DNA of 64,000 bases from Gammaproteobacteria bacterium (GCA_030583605.1 CP129466.1:3225028-3289027), one strand, 5' to 3'. Positions 24,714 to 34,113 are shown, numbered from the stretch's first letter. Translations and numbers: made by a program. The notes: generated by a model from the letters alone, not told the origin.

Positions 24714-25463
24714 TTACTCCGTCAACTCCTTGACGTACCGAGTGCGCAGGGTGAACTGGCGCGCGAAGGCGGCTGCGGCGTTTTCGATCCAGTCATCGTA
24801 TTCGTCACGCGCCTTCGGTACGCTGCCAGCCCCGGGAATGCGGGTTGCGAACAGCAGCCATCTGGAACGCCAGTTCGACATGTCCTCAGTACTGGTGTGG
24901 CTCTCGAAGAACAGAATCCGACGAACGATCTCCTTGAACGCAGCCGGGTACACGAACGCACGAAACGTCTCCGATCGTACGGTTTGTTTCCAGTCCGGGA
25001 GGCTCCGGTTCACCAGCAGGATCGGCGTGGCCTCGAAATCGACGCGCCAGATTTCTTCGCCGAGATCGGCAGGCACCGGTGGCAGAAGTGAAATGCGTTT
25101 GTCCGGCTCGTCGTCGGGATTGCGCGGCCGGAGCTGGTCGGCTTCGCCGAGCAGCATACCTGGTCGTGCCGATACCGCGGTAACCCGCACGCGAAACATG
25201 ACTTCGGCCTCGCTTTCGAAATCAGCGAGATGACGGTCGACCGGCGGCGCCTGGACAGACACGGTGCCGAAATCGAAGCGTATCAGCGTGGTCTGACGAT
25301 AGGCCTCGACAAACAAACGTGCGTCCGGCGGAAACTGGTAGGACGACAGATTGAGTGACATATCGAAGTAGACCGCGCCGTGGCTGTCCCGACGCAAAAC
25401 GATGACTGCATCGTCCCGGTGAATCCGCTGCCGCTCGGTGAAGTTAATTCTGCGAATCGGCAT
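24714..25463 (-). CDS. Unknown protein, second gene of the GHKL-ATPase operon
   Basis: The 249-aa soluble protein shows no recognisable domain. It begins with a beta-rich half (DAVIVLRRDSHGAVYFDMSLNLSSY) and ends in a helical half (WRSRWLLFATRIPG, then AAAAFARQFTL). There is no signal peptide, membrane helix or nuclease motif. It overlaps the 3' end of the ATPase gene by 20 nt and is followed after 4 nt by the third gene, so all three must be translated from one message. Such tight packing suggests a stoichiometric complex. Composition is lower in GC than the flanking chromosome. Confidence 0.7.
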   Translation of the reverse strand: MPIRRINFTERQRIHRDDAVIVLRRDSHGAVYFDMSLNLSSYQFPPDARLFVEAYRQTTLIRFDFGTVSVQAPPVDRHLADFESEAEVMFRVRVTAVSARPGMLLGEADQLRPRNPDDEPDKRISLLPPVPADLGEEIWRVDFEATPILLVNRSLPDWKQTVRSETFRAFVYPAAFKEIVRRILFFESHTSTEDMSNWRSRWLLFATRIPGAGSVPKARDEYDDWIENAAAAFARQFTLRTRYVKELTE

Positions 25464-27354
25464 TGGAAGGCTCTCTTACGTCAGCGTGCACATAAACGTC
25501 GCGGGCCACGTCAAAACCCGTGACGGAGACGCGGAATTCTGGCCCATTCACCTGCAGCAACAGCCAGTTGCCTCTTGCCTGCTTCTGAGCGACCGCGCCA
25601 TCACAGACGACCGCAATCCGCGCCGAGCCGATCATGAAGTCCGCCGGATCCCACTTCTTCAACGCATTACCGCTGCGGACATCGTAGGCGCAGCGCAGTT
25701 CGATCAGGAATGGAGGGGACGGAGGGGCTGCCCCCGGCTGCACGGTAAACCCGCCACTGCTGCGTCGAATCAGGATTCGGGTCGGGCGTGCCGCCACCTC
25801 GACGGGCGGGTCGCCCGTCTTTCCACCCTTCTGCGGTCGTGCCCGCTTTCGCTCAGTGTCCGTACCATCGTCGTCATCCTCGGGCGGTTCGATGGAGAAG
25901 AAGTCGACTGTGAGTGAGGGATCGGCCTCCTCGCTGCTGCGGGTGACGATGGCAAGCAGTTCGCCAACGCTATGTGTGACAAATTCAATTATCCCGGGGC
26001 CATACGTATACCGACCGCGGAAATTCGAGCTGTCCTTCTGCCACTGTGTATGGGCCGGATTCTCTGAATCACCAAGCAGCGCGGCCAGCGGCCGGTCCTC
26101 GATCACCACCAGAGAGTGAATCTCCCGGGCTCTCGCGCCGCGTACATCCGAAATGATGATGCCCTCGCGTACGAACAGCGGGCGCCCGTCGCTGGTCTTG
26201 TCTGGAACGAGGTAGATGTCGAAGAACGATTCTTTCGCCCCGTTCTTCTTCGTTCGCACGGTTACAGGTACACGCACGGCCGCCGGCTTGCGGGCGGCCA
26301 GCCGTTCTCGAAGCACGGTCAGTGCGGTCTCTGGCACAAGGGCATCAGACCAGCGTGCTGCACGCGCGGCATCCGGGGGTGACAGGACAATACGATCGGT
26401 ATCGGCAACTTCTGTGGCCCAGCGGGCGAGTGTCACGTGCCCATGTACGGCCGAACCGAGCACCTCCGCATACCTGGTGATGGCGTCGTTCAGCGAATGA
26501 ACGTCGAGGGCGACCTGTTCGCCGTTAGCCTCGATATTGATCGCCAGGCGGCCTTGAAGGATCGGCAGAAAGTAGTCTTTGACCGCTGCCAGCAGCAACC
26601 GCTCGAAAGTAATCTCGGGATCGACGAAAGGCACCACCACCGACAACCCGGGTTCCGTGGTGCGAGCGACGCGAAAAAGAGTGCAGAAGCGGTCGATCGC
26701 CGCGGTATCCTCGATAGGCAGGACAAAATCTTCACCCACCAGTCGGCCGTATAGCCCGTCCGGCGTGTAGGTTTCGAGCTCACCCGCGATTCGATGCGCC
26801 TTGAGCGTCACGGCCCCGAGGAGGAGGCGCCGCTGATCATCGTGACGCACGGTCAGGCCGAAATGCGTGCTTGCCTGACTTGACCGGGGGAATACGAATT
26901 TCCCCACGCCCCAGCGTCCCAGTTCAGCGCCGGTTTTCGCCGAAAGACCTTCCGCACGGAAAAACAGGAAGAAAGGGTTGACCGAGCCCGATTCCGGATC
27001 TGATTGCAACGGATCTCCGGTCAGCCCCCTGGTACCGAAATCCTCGACCACAAGATACGGACACGGCGAGTCCTGTCGGATTGCATCGCGAAGCCCGTTA
27101 CCGGGTGCAACGTAGTGTGGCCACGCTCCGTCCAGGATCTCGCGGACCTGCTCTGCCGGCAATGAACTGTTGCCGGTAGCCAGCATGATCCTGACCTGGA
27201 CGGGTCCGGAGTCGATACTCGCGTCAAGAGAGTTCTGAATGCTTTCCCGGACGAGAGCCTGTGCAGGACCCTCGATGGCTTCCGTCGCGAAAAATTCCCC
27301 TTGGATGGGATTCCGAATCTTCTCGCCCTTCCCCTTCTTCCTGAAGAACCACAT
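25444..27354 (-). CDS. GHKL (HSP90/MutL/MORC-type) ATPase, putative defence protein
   Basis: The 636-aa protein has an N-terminal GHKL ATPase fold. The N box is ALVRESIQNSLDA with Glu37, Asn41 and Asp44. The G1 box is VVEDFGTRGL with Asp105, Gly107 and Gly110. The G2 box is GRWGVGKFVF at residues 146-155. A second domain follows (residues 200-400, with KSFFDIYLVP-like strands), then an acidic linker (PPEDDDDGTDTE) and a C-terminal region (residues 540-636) of unknown fold. There is no endonuclease motif of MutL type. I place the start at the ATG at 27354; a TTG six codons earlier is possible. It heads a three-gene operon convergent with dcm-vsr-endonuclease. A role in phage defence or in handling damaged DNA is inferred from context only. 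Confidence 0.75.
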   Translation of the reverse strand: MWFFRKKGKGEKIRNPIQGEFFATEAIEGPAQALVRESIQNSLDASIDSGPVQVRIMLATGNSSLPAEQVREILDGAWPHYVAPGNGLRDAIRQDSPCPYLVVEDFGTRGLTGDPLQSDPESGSVNPFFLFFRAEGLSAKTGAELGRWGVGKFVFPRSSQASTHFGLTVRHDDQRRLLLGAVTLKAHRIAGELETYTPDGLYGRLVGEDFVLPIEDTAAIDRFCTLFRVARTTEPGLSVVVPFVDPEITFERLLLAAVKDYFLPILQGRLAINIEANGEQVALDVHSLNDAITRYAEVLGSAVHGHVTLARWATEVADTDRIVLSPPDAARAARWSDALVPETALTVLRERLAARKPAAVRVPVTVRTKKNGAKESFFDIYLVPDKTSDGRPLFVREGIIISDVRGARAREIHSLVVIEDRPLAALLGDSENPAHTQWQKDSSNFRGRYTYGPGIIEFVTHSVGELLAIVTRSSEEADPSLTVDFFSIEPPEDDDDGTDTERKRARPQKGGKTGDPPVEVAARPTRILIRRSSGGFTVQPGAAPPSPPFLIELRCAYDVRSGNALKKWDPADFMIGSARIAVVCDGAVAQKQARGNWLLLQVNGPEFRVSVTGFDVARDVYVHADVREPSNADSQN

Positions 27355-27595
27355 ACCTTCACCCGTTGGCAAATTCTCTGCGGCCGGTGAACCGGCGTCG
27401 GGCCGGACCGTTCGCCTGCCTCACCAGCCCCCCCCAAAACAGGAACCAAGGTTCCCAAAAGACACCGCACGTTCTCTCAGCCCTGGTTCTGCCGAGCAAA
27501 CCTTTCGATGACGATAACAGCGACGAACTCCACCGTGACTGCGCGAATATCAATTAACCGTTAACCGTACCGTACCGGGCATTGAGCAACCCCGC
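27355..27595. promoter_or_regulatory. Leader of the GHKL-ATPase operon with inverted repeat
   Basis: This gene-free stretch contains the inverted repeat GGAACC-AA-GGTTCC at 27442-27455, about 90 nt before the ATPase start, a possible operator. AT-richer sequence with tandem TTAACCGTTAACCG-type blocks lies at about 27550-27575 and is a plausible promoter region for the minus-strand operon. I see no gene here. Confidence 0.35.
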
Positions 27596-27624
27596 CTCAC
27601 TCGTGCTTCAGCGCCCGATCGGGT
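27596..27624. repeat. Direct-repeat copy of a permease gene 3' end
   Basis: CTCACTCGTGCTTCAGCGCC and the nine following bases repeat 28169-28198 with one deleted base. The second copy is the last codons of the ABC permease gene (DPIRALKHE and stop, minus strand). A gene 3' end copied at the edge of an accessory region is typical of site-specific insertion or of a truncated duplication. Confidence 0.6.
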
Positions 27625-27679
27625 GGCGGGACGGCACCGATTCGCTACACTAGACCACGGTTTCGCCCGACAAGTGTTG

Positions 27680-27970
27680 ATGCGAGAACCCCTGAAGTAC
27701 AGATTGCTGGTTGTGCTGCTCCTTTTTTCTCTCCCTTCGCTGGCCGATGAACCCGGCAGGCGATATGACGAGAAGGGAGCCTTTGCGGGAACCTATAAGC
27801 AAGCTCCCGACGGATCGTACCGCCTGTACGGACCCAACAATGAGTACCAGGGCAGCGTGTACCCATCCAGAAGAGCGGGAAACTTCCGGGCCTACGACAA
27901 CAAAGGAAGATTCGCGGGAGTGATCAGCGGCAAGAAGAGTCCGGTGGAAGGAACCTCGGACAAGAAATAG
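27680..27970 (+). CDS. Small secreted repeat protein (96 aa)
   Basis: The ATG at 27680 gives a signal peptide ending after LPSLADE (about residue 22). The mature 74 residues contain two related units, YDEKGAFAGTY and YDNKGRFAGVI, separated by a LYGPNNEYQGSVY strand; this suggests a small beta-hairpin repeat. The C-terminus is Lys-rich. I do not recognise the family. The gene lies alone between the two copies of the 29-bp direct repeat, so it may have come in with the duplication event. It is convergent with the permease gene at 28170. Confidence 0.6.
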   Translation: MREPLKYRLLVVLLLFSLPSLADEPGRRYDEKGAFAGTYKQAPDGSYRLYGPNNEYQGSVYPSRRAGNFRAYDNKGRFAGVISGKKSPVEGTSDKK

Positions 27971-28168
27971 ACGGCTGGTCTTCACGCCCACTGCTGACTT
28001 GGACGAATCGCGTTGAGGGATTCGATCCGGGGCTGGTCACGGATCTGGTGTTTTTTATGCTTCGCCGCTTTGTGGGGACGCCACGGAGTCGATGAGCGGA
28101 TTCCTCGCAGGGGCTTGGCTATCGGTGACTCCGCTTCGGGACGCGCGGCGCAGAGCTTTATTGTCGCG

Positions 28169-28198
28169 CTCACTCGTGCTTCAGCGCCCGGATCGGGT
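28169..28198. repeat. Original copy of the 29/30-bp direct repeat
   Basis: This is the 3' end of the permease gene itself and the partner of 27596-27624. The two copies bracket 544 nt that contain the small secreted-protein gene. Confidence 0.6.
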
Positions 28199-29405
28199 CG
28201 AGGCGGGCCGCGCGCAGCGCGGGCCAGCTCGCGAACACCAGATTCAGCACCAGCGCCATGGCGAGCGCGGCGAGTGCATTGCCCCCCTCGAAGATGAAGG
28301 GCAGCGCTGCCTGCGCCGCGGCGAGGCGCGAGGCCGCCCAGCCGAGCGCGATGCCGGACGCCGCGCCGATGGCGGCGAGCACCATGGCCTCGAAGGCGAA
28401 CTGGAAGAACACGTCGGGCGCAGTGGCGCCGAGCGCGCGGCGCGTGCCGATCTCGACCGTGCGGTCGCGCACTGCGATCCAGGCGATGGCGAGCACGCCG
28501 AGACCGGCAACCAGCAGGCCCGACAGGCCGATCCAGCGCACCAGGAAGCCGAGGCGGTTGGCGGATGCGATTTGCGTCTCGATCAGGTCGCGCTGGTTGC
28601 TGACGCGGAAGTCGTCCGGGCGGTACGGCGAAATGCGGTGGCGCACGCGCAGCAGCGCCTCGATCTCGCCCGACACGCGATCCATGGCGGCCGAATCGTG
28701 CAGCTCGAACAGGATCGAGCCGTAGTGGTCGATGTTCAGCAGCCGGCGCATGGCGGTGGTGAGCGGCACGTAGACCTGCAGGTCCTCGTTGATGACGTCG
28801 AGCCCCTGCCCGCGTTCGCCGAGCACGCCGGCCACCTCGAACGGCACGCGGTTGATGAACAGCCGCTGGCCGAGCGGTGATTCCTCACCCCACAGATCGC
28901 GCGCCACCGTATGCCCCACCAGCACCACGCGGGCCGAACGGCGCAGGTCGTCCGCGTCGAAAAAGTCGCCTGCGGTGAGCGTCCAGTGCTTGATCGCGAA
29001 GAAGTCGGGCTCCACGCCGATGACCGGCGCGACCTTGGAGTTGTAGCCGGCCTTCAGGCGCAGCCCCGAGGTGACCACCGCGGAGGAGCGCACGACGCCG
29101 TCCACCTCGCGACGGATCGCCTGGTAGTCGGGCTCCTGCAGGGTGGTGACGATCTGGCCGGTGCGCGCCCGGCCGGCAACCGCGCGGCTCTGCTCGGCGT
29201 TCACCACGATCACGTTCGTGCCGAGCCGCCGGATCTTCTCGAGCACCTGGGCGCGCCCGCCGGAGGCGTAGTTCACGGCGGTCACCGCGCCGGCGACGCC
29301 GAGCGCCGCGCAACAGATGACCAGCGCGGAGCGCAGCCGGTAGCGCCACATCTGGCGCAGCGCTCCGCGCATCAGGTGGCGCCAGGTGCTCCAGTCGATC
29401 TGCAT
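28170..29405 (-). CDS. MacB-type ABC transporter permease (second copy)
   Basis: A 411-aa MacB/FtsX-fold permease: an N-terminal membrane helix (about residues 22-42), a large periplasmic domain (residues 45-270), then three helices (about residues 285-400) ending with the conserved DPIRALKHE tail. It contains the typical DRTVEIGTRRALGA coupling segment that contacts the ATPase. The start at 29405 is 10 nt after the stop of the first permease. The two permeases probably form a heterodimer with the separate ATPase. The last codons are duplicated at 27596. Confidence 0.88.
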   Translation of the reverse strand: MQIDWSTWRHLMRGALRQMWRYRLRSALVICCAALGVAGAVTAVNYASGGRAQVLEKIRRLGTNVIVVNAEQSRAVAGRARTGQIVTTLQEPDYQAIRREVDGVVRSSAVVTSGLRLKAGYNSKVAPVIGVEPDFFAIKHWTLTAGDFFDADDLRRSARVVLVGHTVARDLWGEESPLGQRLFINRVPFEVAGVLGERGQGLDVINEDLQVYVPLTTAMRRLLNIDHYGSILFELHDSAAMDRVSGEIEALLRVRHRISPYRPDDFRVSNQRDLIETQIASANRLGFLVRWIGLSGLLVAGLGVLAIAWIAVRDRTVEIGTRRALGATAPDVFFQFAFEAMVLAAIGAASGIALGWAASRLAAAQAALPFIFEGGNALAALAMALVLNLVFASWPALRAARLDPIRALKHE

Positions 29406-29415
29406 GAGCGCCCGG

Positions 29416-30639
29416 TCAGGATCGCAGCGCCTCGATCGGATCCACATTCGCCGCGCGCCAGGCCGGCTGCAGGCCGAAGATAAGGCCGATGCCGACGGAC
29501 ATCGCCGCCGCTGCGCCGATCGCGCCCCAGAGGATGGCCGGCGGCAGCTTGGTCAGTGCCGCCGCAATGGCGGTGCCGCCGAGCCCGATCGCGATCCCCA
29601 GCAGCCCGCCGATGAAGGAAACGATGGCCGCCTCGACCAGGAACTGCAGCATGATGTCGCCGCGGCTTGCCCCGACCGCCCGGCGCACGCCGATTTCGCG
29701 GCGTCGCTCCGACACCGCGATCAGCATCAGGCTCATGATCACCGTGCCGCCGATCAGCGTGGCGATGACCGCGACACCCACGAGCACCCGGGACAAGGTC
29801 GAGCCGACGTCGGTGATGCGATCCACCTGCGCCTGCGGACTGGTGACGGTGAAGTCGTCTTCCGCCGGCGGCACGATGCCGTGGCGCTCGCGCAGCAGCG
29901 CGGTGATGTCGGCGATGGCGCGACTCGCCTGGGCCGGGTCCTTCAACTGCGCCAGCATGCCGGTGAAGTAGTCGCGGTTGAACAGGCGGCGCGACGCGGT
30001 GGTGACCGGTATGGCGAGGGTGTTGTCCATGCTCGCGCCGCCCGGTCCGACGCCGCGCGCCACCAGGACGCCCTTCACCTGGAACGGCACGTCGGCGATC
30101 CGGATCTGCTTGCCGAGCGGATCCTCGCCCGTGAAGAACTCCTTGCGCAGGTCCTCGCCGATGATCGCCACGCGGGCCATGGTGGCGTTGTCCTCCTCGG
30201 TGATGCCTTCGCCGAGCGCAATGTCCTCGCCGCGCACTTCGGCCCAGTTGGCGGATACTCCCATCACCGAGGGGCTGCGGGTCTTGTCGCCGTACTTGAC
30301 GTCGATGTCGAAGGCGAACTGCATCGTGGCGACCTGCCGCACCAGCGACACCTCGCTCGCGATCGCTTTCGCATCCTCCTCCTTGAGCACGGGCGGAACC
30401 GTCGTCAGCGAAGGCATGCCGCGGGTACTGGCGCCGCCCGGGTTGATGATGACCACGTCGAAGGTGCCGAGCATGCGCTTGAAGCGGCGCATGGTTTCCT
30501 GCTTGGTCGCCTCGCCGACCGACGCGAGCGCGGTCAGCGACGCGATGCCGATGGTGACACCGAGCATCATGAAGAAGCTGCGCAGGCGATTGCGGGAGAT
30601 CGTGCGCAGAGCGAGCGGAACGGATTGCAGGACATTCAT
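29416..30639 (-). CDS. MacB-type ABC transporter permease (first copy)
   Basis: A 407-aa permease with the MacB layout: a first helix with the LGVTIGIASLTALASVG motif, a periplasmic domain, and three C-terminal helices with the coupling sequence RRREIGVRRAVGAS and the DPIEALRS end. It differs clearly from the downstream permease, so the pair is not a recent duplication. Together with the separate ATPase and the adaptor it should form a MacAB-like efflux machine spanning the inner membrane and periplasm. An outer-membrane TolC gene is not in the window. The substrate is unknown. Confidence 0.9.
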   Translation of the reverse strand: MNVLQSVPLALRTISRNRLRSFFMMLGVTIGIASLTALASVGEATKQETMRRFKRMLGTFDVVIINPGGASTRGMPSLTTVPPVLKEEDAKAIASEVSLVRQVATMQFAFDIDVKYGDKTRSPSVMGVSANWAEVRGEDIALGEGITEEDNATMARVAIIGEDLRKEFFTGEDPLGKQIRIADVPFQVKGVLVARGVGPGGASMDNTLAIPVTTASRRLFNRDYFTGMLAQLKDPAQASRAIADITALLRERHGIVPPAEDDFTVTSPQAQVDRITDVGSTLSRVLVGVAVIATLIGGTVIMSLMLIAVSERRREIGVRRAVGASRGDIMLQFLVEAAIVSFIGGLLGIAIGLGGTAIAAALTKLPPAILWGAIGAAAAMSVGIGLIFGLQPAWRAANVDPIEALRS

Positions 30640-30651
30640 CGTCTGGTTCCT

Positions 30652-31352
<701 letters not shown>

Positions 31353-31356
<4 letters not shown>

Positions 31357-32441
31357 GTCCTGCCCGTCCCTGCGGTGGTGGCTGCCTGCGGCTGCGGGCT
31401 GACGAGCACGCGCTCGCCCGGCCCGATGCCCTGGCGGATCTCGGTGAATCCGGTGTCGCGGGTGCCGACCGTGACGCTGCGCCGGACGAGCCCGCCGTCC
31501 TGCTCGATCCAGACGAAGCGCTCCGCACCCTCACGCTGCACGGCCTGGTTCGGCACGACCAGCGCCTCGCGCTCGGCCGTGCGAATCGACACGTTCGCCG
31601 TCATGTCCGGCTTGAGCAGTTCCGCGGGCGACTCGATCCGGATCATCACCTCGAAATTGACCACGCCGGAGATGATCGTGCCCTTCGGCGCGATCCGCAC
31701 CACGCGGCCCGCGAATTCCTGCGCCGGGTACGCCTCCACGGTGAAGCTCACGGGGTTGTCGAGCGCCACGTTGCCGATGTCGGTTTCGTCCACCATCGCG
31801 ATCAGCTCCAGGGCACCGTCCTCGATGACGGTCGCGAAGGTCGGCGTAGTGAACGAGGCGGCGACCGTTTCCCCCTCCTGCGTGGTCACGGAGGCCACGG
31901 TGCCGGTGATCGGCGAACGAATCACCGCGTAACCGAGCTCGGTTTCGACCACGTCGATGTTCCTGAGCGCGCGCTCGAGCTTCGAGCGCGCATCGTCGAG
32001 CGCGAGCTGGGCGTCCTCGACCTGGCTGGCGGCGATGAGCTTCTTCTCGTCGAGTTCCCTGGCGCGGGCCAGCTCGACTTCGGTGCGACGGACCTCCTGG
32101 CGCGCCACCTGGGCGTCGGCCCGCGCCAGCCCTAGACGCGCCTCGATGCCGCGCGAATCGATCTTCGCAATGATGTCGCCCTGCCGGACTTTCGACCCGA
32201 CCTCGACGTTGAGCTTCTCGACGATGCCGGAAAGCTGTGCGCCGACGCGCACCTCGCCGCCCACCCGCAGCCGCAGGATGCCGGTGGCGAGCACGCTCGC
32301 GGCGATCGTGCGCCGCTCGGGGCTGGCGAACACGCGCTCTGCGGCGGCCTCGTCGCTGCCGGCCAGAAACCCCCACGCCAGCCAGCCGCCCGCGACCAGC
32401 GCGGCGGCGGTCGTGCCCGCAATGACGACGCCCGTTTTCAC
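31353..32441 (-). CDS. MacA-like periplasmic adaptor (HlyD/RND family)
   Basis: The 362-aa protein has one N-terminal membrane helix (residues 5-27). The adaptor layout follows: a beta-barrel segment with lipoyl half-motif (VGSKVRQGDIIAKID), a long helical hairpin (residues 100-170, LARADAQVARQEVRR), the second lipoyl half (YAVIRSPITGTV) and a C-terminal membrane-proximal domain. It should bridge the inner-membrane MacB-like complex to an outer-membrane channel. The start is a GTG placed immediately after the TAG of the preceding gene. It overlaps the ATPase gene by 4 nt. Confidence 0.92.
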
Positions 32442-32909
32442 CTATTGCTTCTCGTACACCATTTCCATCGGGTCCTTGTTCGGGCGCGCGTTGACGACGG
32501 TCATCGTCCGGCCGTCGGGCGACAGCCAGCGGGTCTCGGTCTTGACCGTCTTCGTCCCCGCAACCGCCCCCTCGCTGGTCCAGCTCACCACCAGCTTGTC
32601 GCCGTCGAACTTCGCCACCGTGTCGGCCTTGTCGCCCATGGCGCCCTCGTTGACGACGCCCTTGCCGGTGAGGTCGTAGCTCACCTGCCGCCGGGTGGTG
32701 TTGCCCATGAAGGTGGAGGAAAAATCCGCGCTCAGCCGGTCGGCCGTCTGGCTGATGACGACGGTCTCCTTCACCGCCGCGACCATGCCGAGGTTCTTGC
32801 CCTTCTGGGCGTTGAGCACCCAGGTGCCGCTGAAATCAGGCGCTGCCTGCGCGAGCGAGCCGAGCAGCAGGGCGGCGCAGGTCACCACGAGGCGGGTTGT
32901 CGTATTCAT
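32442..32909 (-). CDS. Secreted hypothetical protein in the export operon
   Basis: A 155-aa protein with a clear signal peptide (MNTTTRLVVTCAALLLGS, cleaved near residue 22). A beta-rich domain follows that starts with DFSGTWVLNAQKGKN, a pattern seen in small lipocalin-like secreted proteins, and continues with repeated strands and a WLSPDGRTMTV turn. I cannot name the family with certainty. It lies between the PadR regulator and the adaptor gene, with no gap to the latter (TAG then GTG), so it probably assists the exporter, perhaps by binding the substrate. Confidence 0.75.
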   Translation of the reverse strand: MNTTTRLVVTCAALLLGSLAQAAPDFSGTWVLNAQKGKNLGMVAAVKETVVISQTADRLSADFSSTFMGNTTRRQVSYDLTGKGVVNEGAMGDKADTVAKFDGDKLVVSWTSEGAVAGTKTVKTETRWLSPDGRTMTVVNARPNKDPMEMVYEKQ

Positions 32910-32959
32910 GGGCGTTTCCTTCCGGTGTCCGAAATGTTTTCGATTCCTGGCTCGCGCCC

Positions 32960-33634
32960 TCAGGCGCTGGCTACCCGCTGCCCGTTGGCCTGCGCGCGGG
33001 CGCCGGCGGCGCGCCGCGCGGCCGTGGCCGCGAGCTGGCGCATCGCGCGATCCAGCCAGGCGATATCCGCATCCAGCAGGCTGAGGGAATGATCGGTGGC
33101 GAGGCGGCGCGCCATCATGTGGCGGCTGTCGTGCTGGTCGGCAAGCCGGTCGATTTCCTCCGCGACCTCGGCACGTCGCGCGCGTAGCCCGGCGCGACGC
33201 TGCCGCAGGAGCAACTGAGCATCGGCGCGAGGCAATGCATCGAGGTAGGCCAGCGCCACCTCGAAGCTCGTGGGCGCCGCCTCGTAGGTGCCAAGCGCGT
33301 GCCGCAGCAACCGCAGGAACAACGTCGCTCCCTTCGGCGTGAGCGCAAACACGAGGCGCTCGCCGCGCGGCCCGCGGGCACCGCCTTCCGCGTGGACCCG
33401 CACCGCCCCCAGCCCTGTCAGCCGGTGCAACAGGTGATAAAGGGTCGGCTTCTTGAAATCCGGGTAGAGCGAGCCGTGCGCCACCACGATCCGGTGCAGC
33501 TCGTAACCGTGCTTCGGCCCCGGCTGCAGCAGGCCCAGCACCATCAGGGTCTTAGCGGCCTGCGCCGGGCTGAGCGGCGCAACGCCGGCAAGGCGCGCAG
33601 GCTCTCCCCGTGCCGCTGCGGTGTCGGTCTTCAT
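32960..33634 (-). CDS. PadR-family transcriptional regulator
   Basis: A 224-aa protein with an N-terminal winged helix (KTLMVLGLLQPGPKHGYELH, then KPTLYHLLHRLTGLGAV and a GERLVFALTPKG wing). A C-terminal helical dimerisation domain follows (residues 115-215), which is typical of the longer PadR subgroup. It should bind its own promoter and regulate the export operon that follows 50 nt downstream. Two TAGTC-N6-GACTA sites overlap and precede the start. The start is either ATG at 33634 or GTG at 33643; no ribosome-binding site precedes either, so the transcript may be leaderless. Confidence 0.88.
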   Translation of the reverse strand: MKTDTAAARGEPARLAGVAPLSPAQAAKTLMVLGLLQPGPKHGYELHRIVVAHGSLYPDFKKPTLYHLLHRLTGLGAVRVHAEGGARGPRGERLVFALTPKGATLFLRLLRHALGTYEAAPTSFEVALAYLDALPRADAQLLLRQRRAGLRARRAEVAEEIDRLADQHDSRHMMARRLATDHSLSLLDADIAWLDRAMRQLAATAARRAAGARAQANGQRVASA

Positions 33635-33683
33635 AGTCAGCACGGACTATAGGGCGGCCACCAGACATAGTCCAGACGGACTA
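33634..33683. promoter_or_regulatory. Twin operator-like sites for the PadR regulator
   Basis: Two inverted repeats of the form TAGTC-N6-GACTA occur: TAGTCAGCACGGACTA at 33634-33649, overlapping the regulator's start codon, and TAGTCCAGACGGACTA at 33668-33683. Their centres are 34 nt apart, about three helical turns, so both lie on the same face of the DNA. This is the arrangement expected for PadR autoregulation and operon control. Confidence 0.7.
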
Positions 33684-33708
33684 ACCGGGCGATCTGCCGC
33701 AGGGAGAG

Positions 33709-34089
33709 TCATGGCCAGCGGTTGGCCACCGCGTCGAACGCCGCGGTGCATCTGCGCACCACGCAGAAGCGCTGGCCGCTCGGCGCCTGCATCACGCACC
33801 AGGACTGCACCTGCCCGATACGGCGCGCCCCGAGCGCCTCCAGCCGCGCCACCTCGGCCTCGATGTCGTCGGTCTCTATATCGAGGTGGACGCGGCTCGC
33901 GTGCTCAACCGCCTGCACCTCCACGTGCAGCCCGTGCTGCCCGTCGAGCAGCCGGACGTAGCGCTCACCCTCCACGCCCGGCAGCAACTGCTGCTCCATG
34001 CCGAGGGCGGCGCTCCAGAAGGCGGCCGCAGCGCGCGGATCATCGCCCCGGCAATCGATGATGAAGCCGGCGAGCTTGCTCCGGTGCAT
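33709..34089 (-). CDS. VOC-family (glyoxalase-like) protein
   Basis: A 126-aa protein with the paired beta-alpha-beta modules of the vicinal oxygen chelate fold: DCRGDDPRAAAAFWSAALGM at the N-terminus and HLDIETDDIEAEVARLEALGARR in the second module, followed by a PSGQRFCVV strand. This is the glyoxalase-like subgroup often annotated as bleomycin-resistance-like or glyoxalase-like domain proteins. A metal site cannot be confirmed and the function is unknown. It sits between the PadR regulator and a universal stress protein on the same strand. Confidence 0.8.
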   Translation of the reverse strand: MHRSKLAGFIIDCRGDDPRAAAAFWSAALGMEQQLLPGVEGERYVRLLDGQHGLHVEVQAVEHASRVHLDIETDDIEAEVARLEALGARRIGQVQSWCVMQAPSGQRFCVVRRCTAAFDAVANRWP

Positions 34090-34113
34090 GACCTCCCCCC
34101 CCTCTCGCGCGTG

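Noticed and set aside
23996..27354. The operon could be the known Z1-domain/MutL-like (MzaABCDE) defence system
   Set aside because: No Z1, AIPR or PD-(D/E)XK DUF4420-like protein is encoded, and there are three genes, not five.
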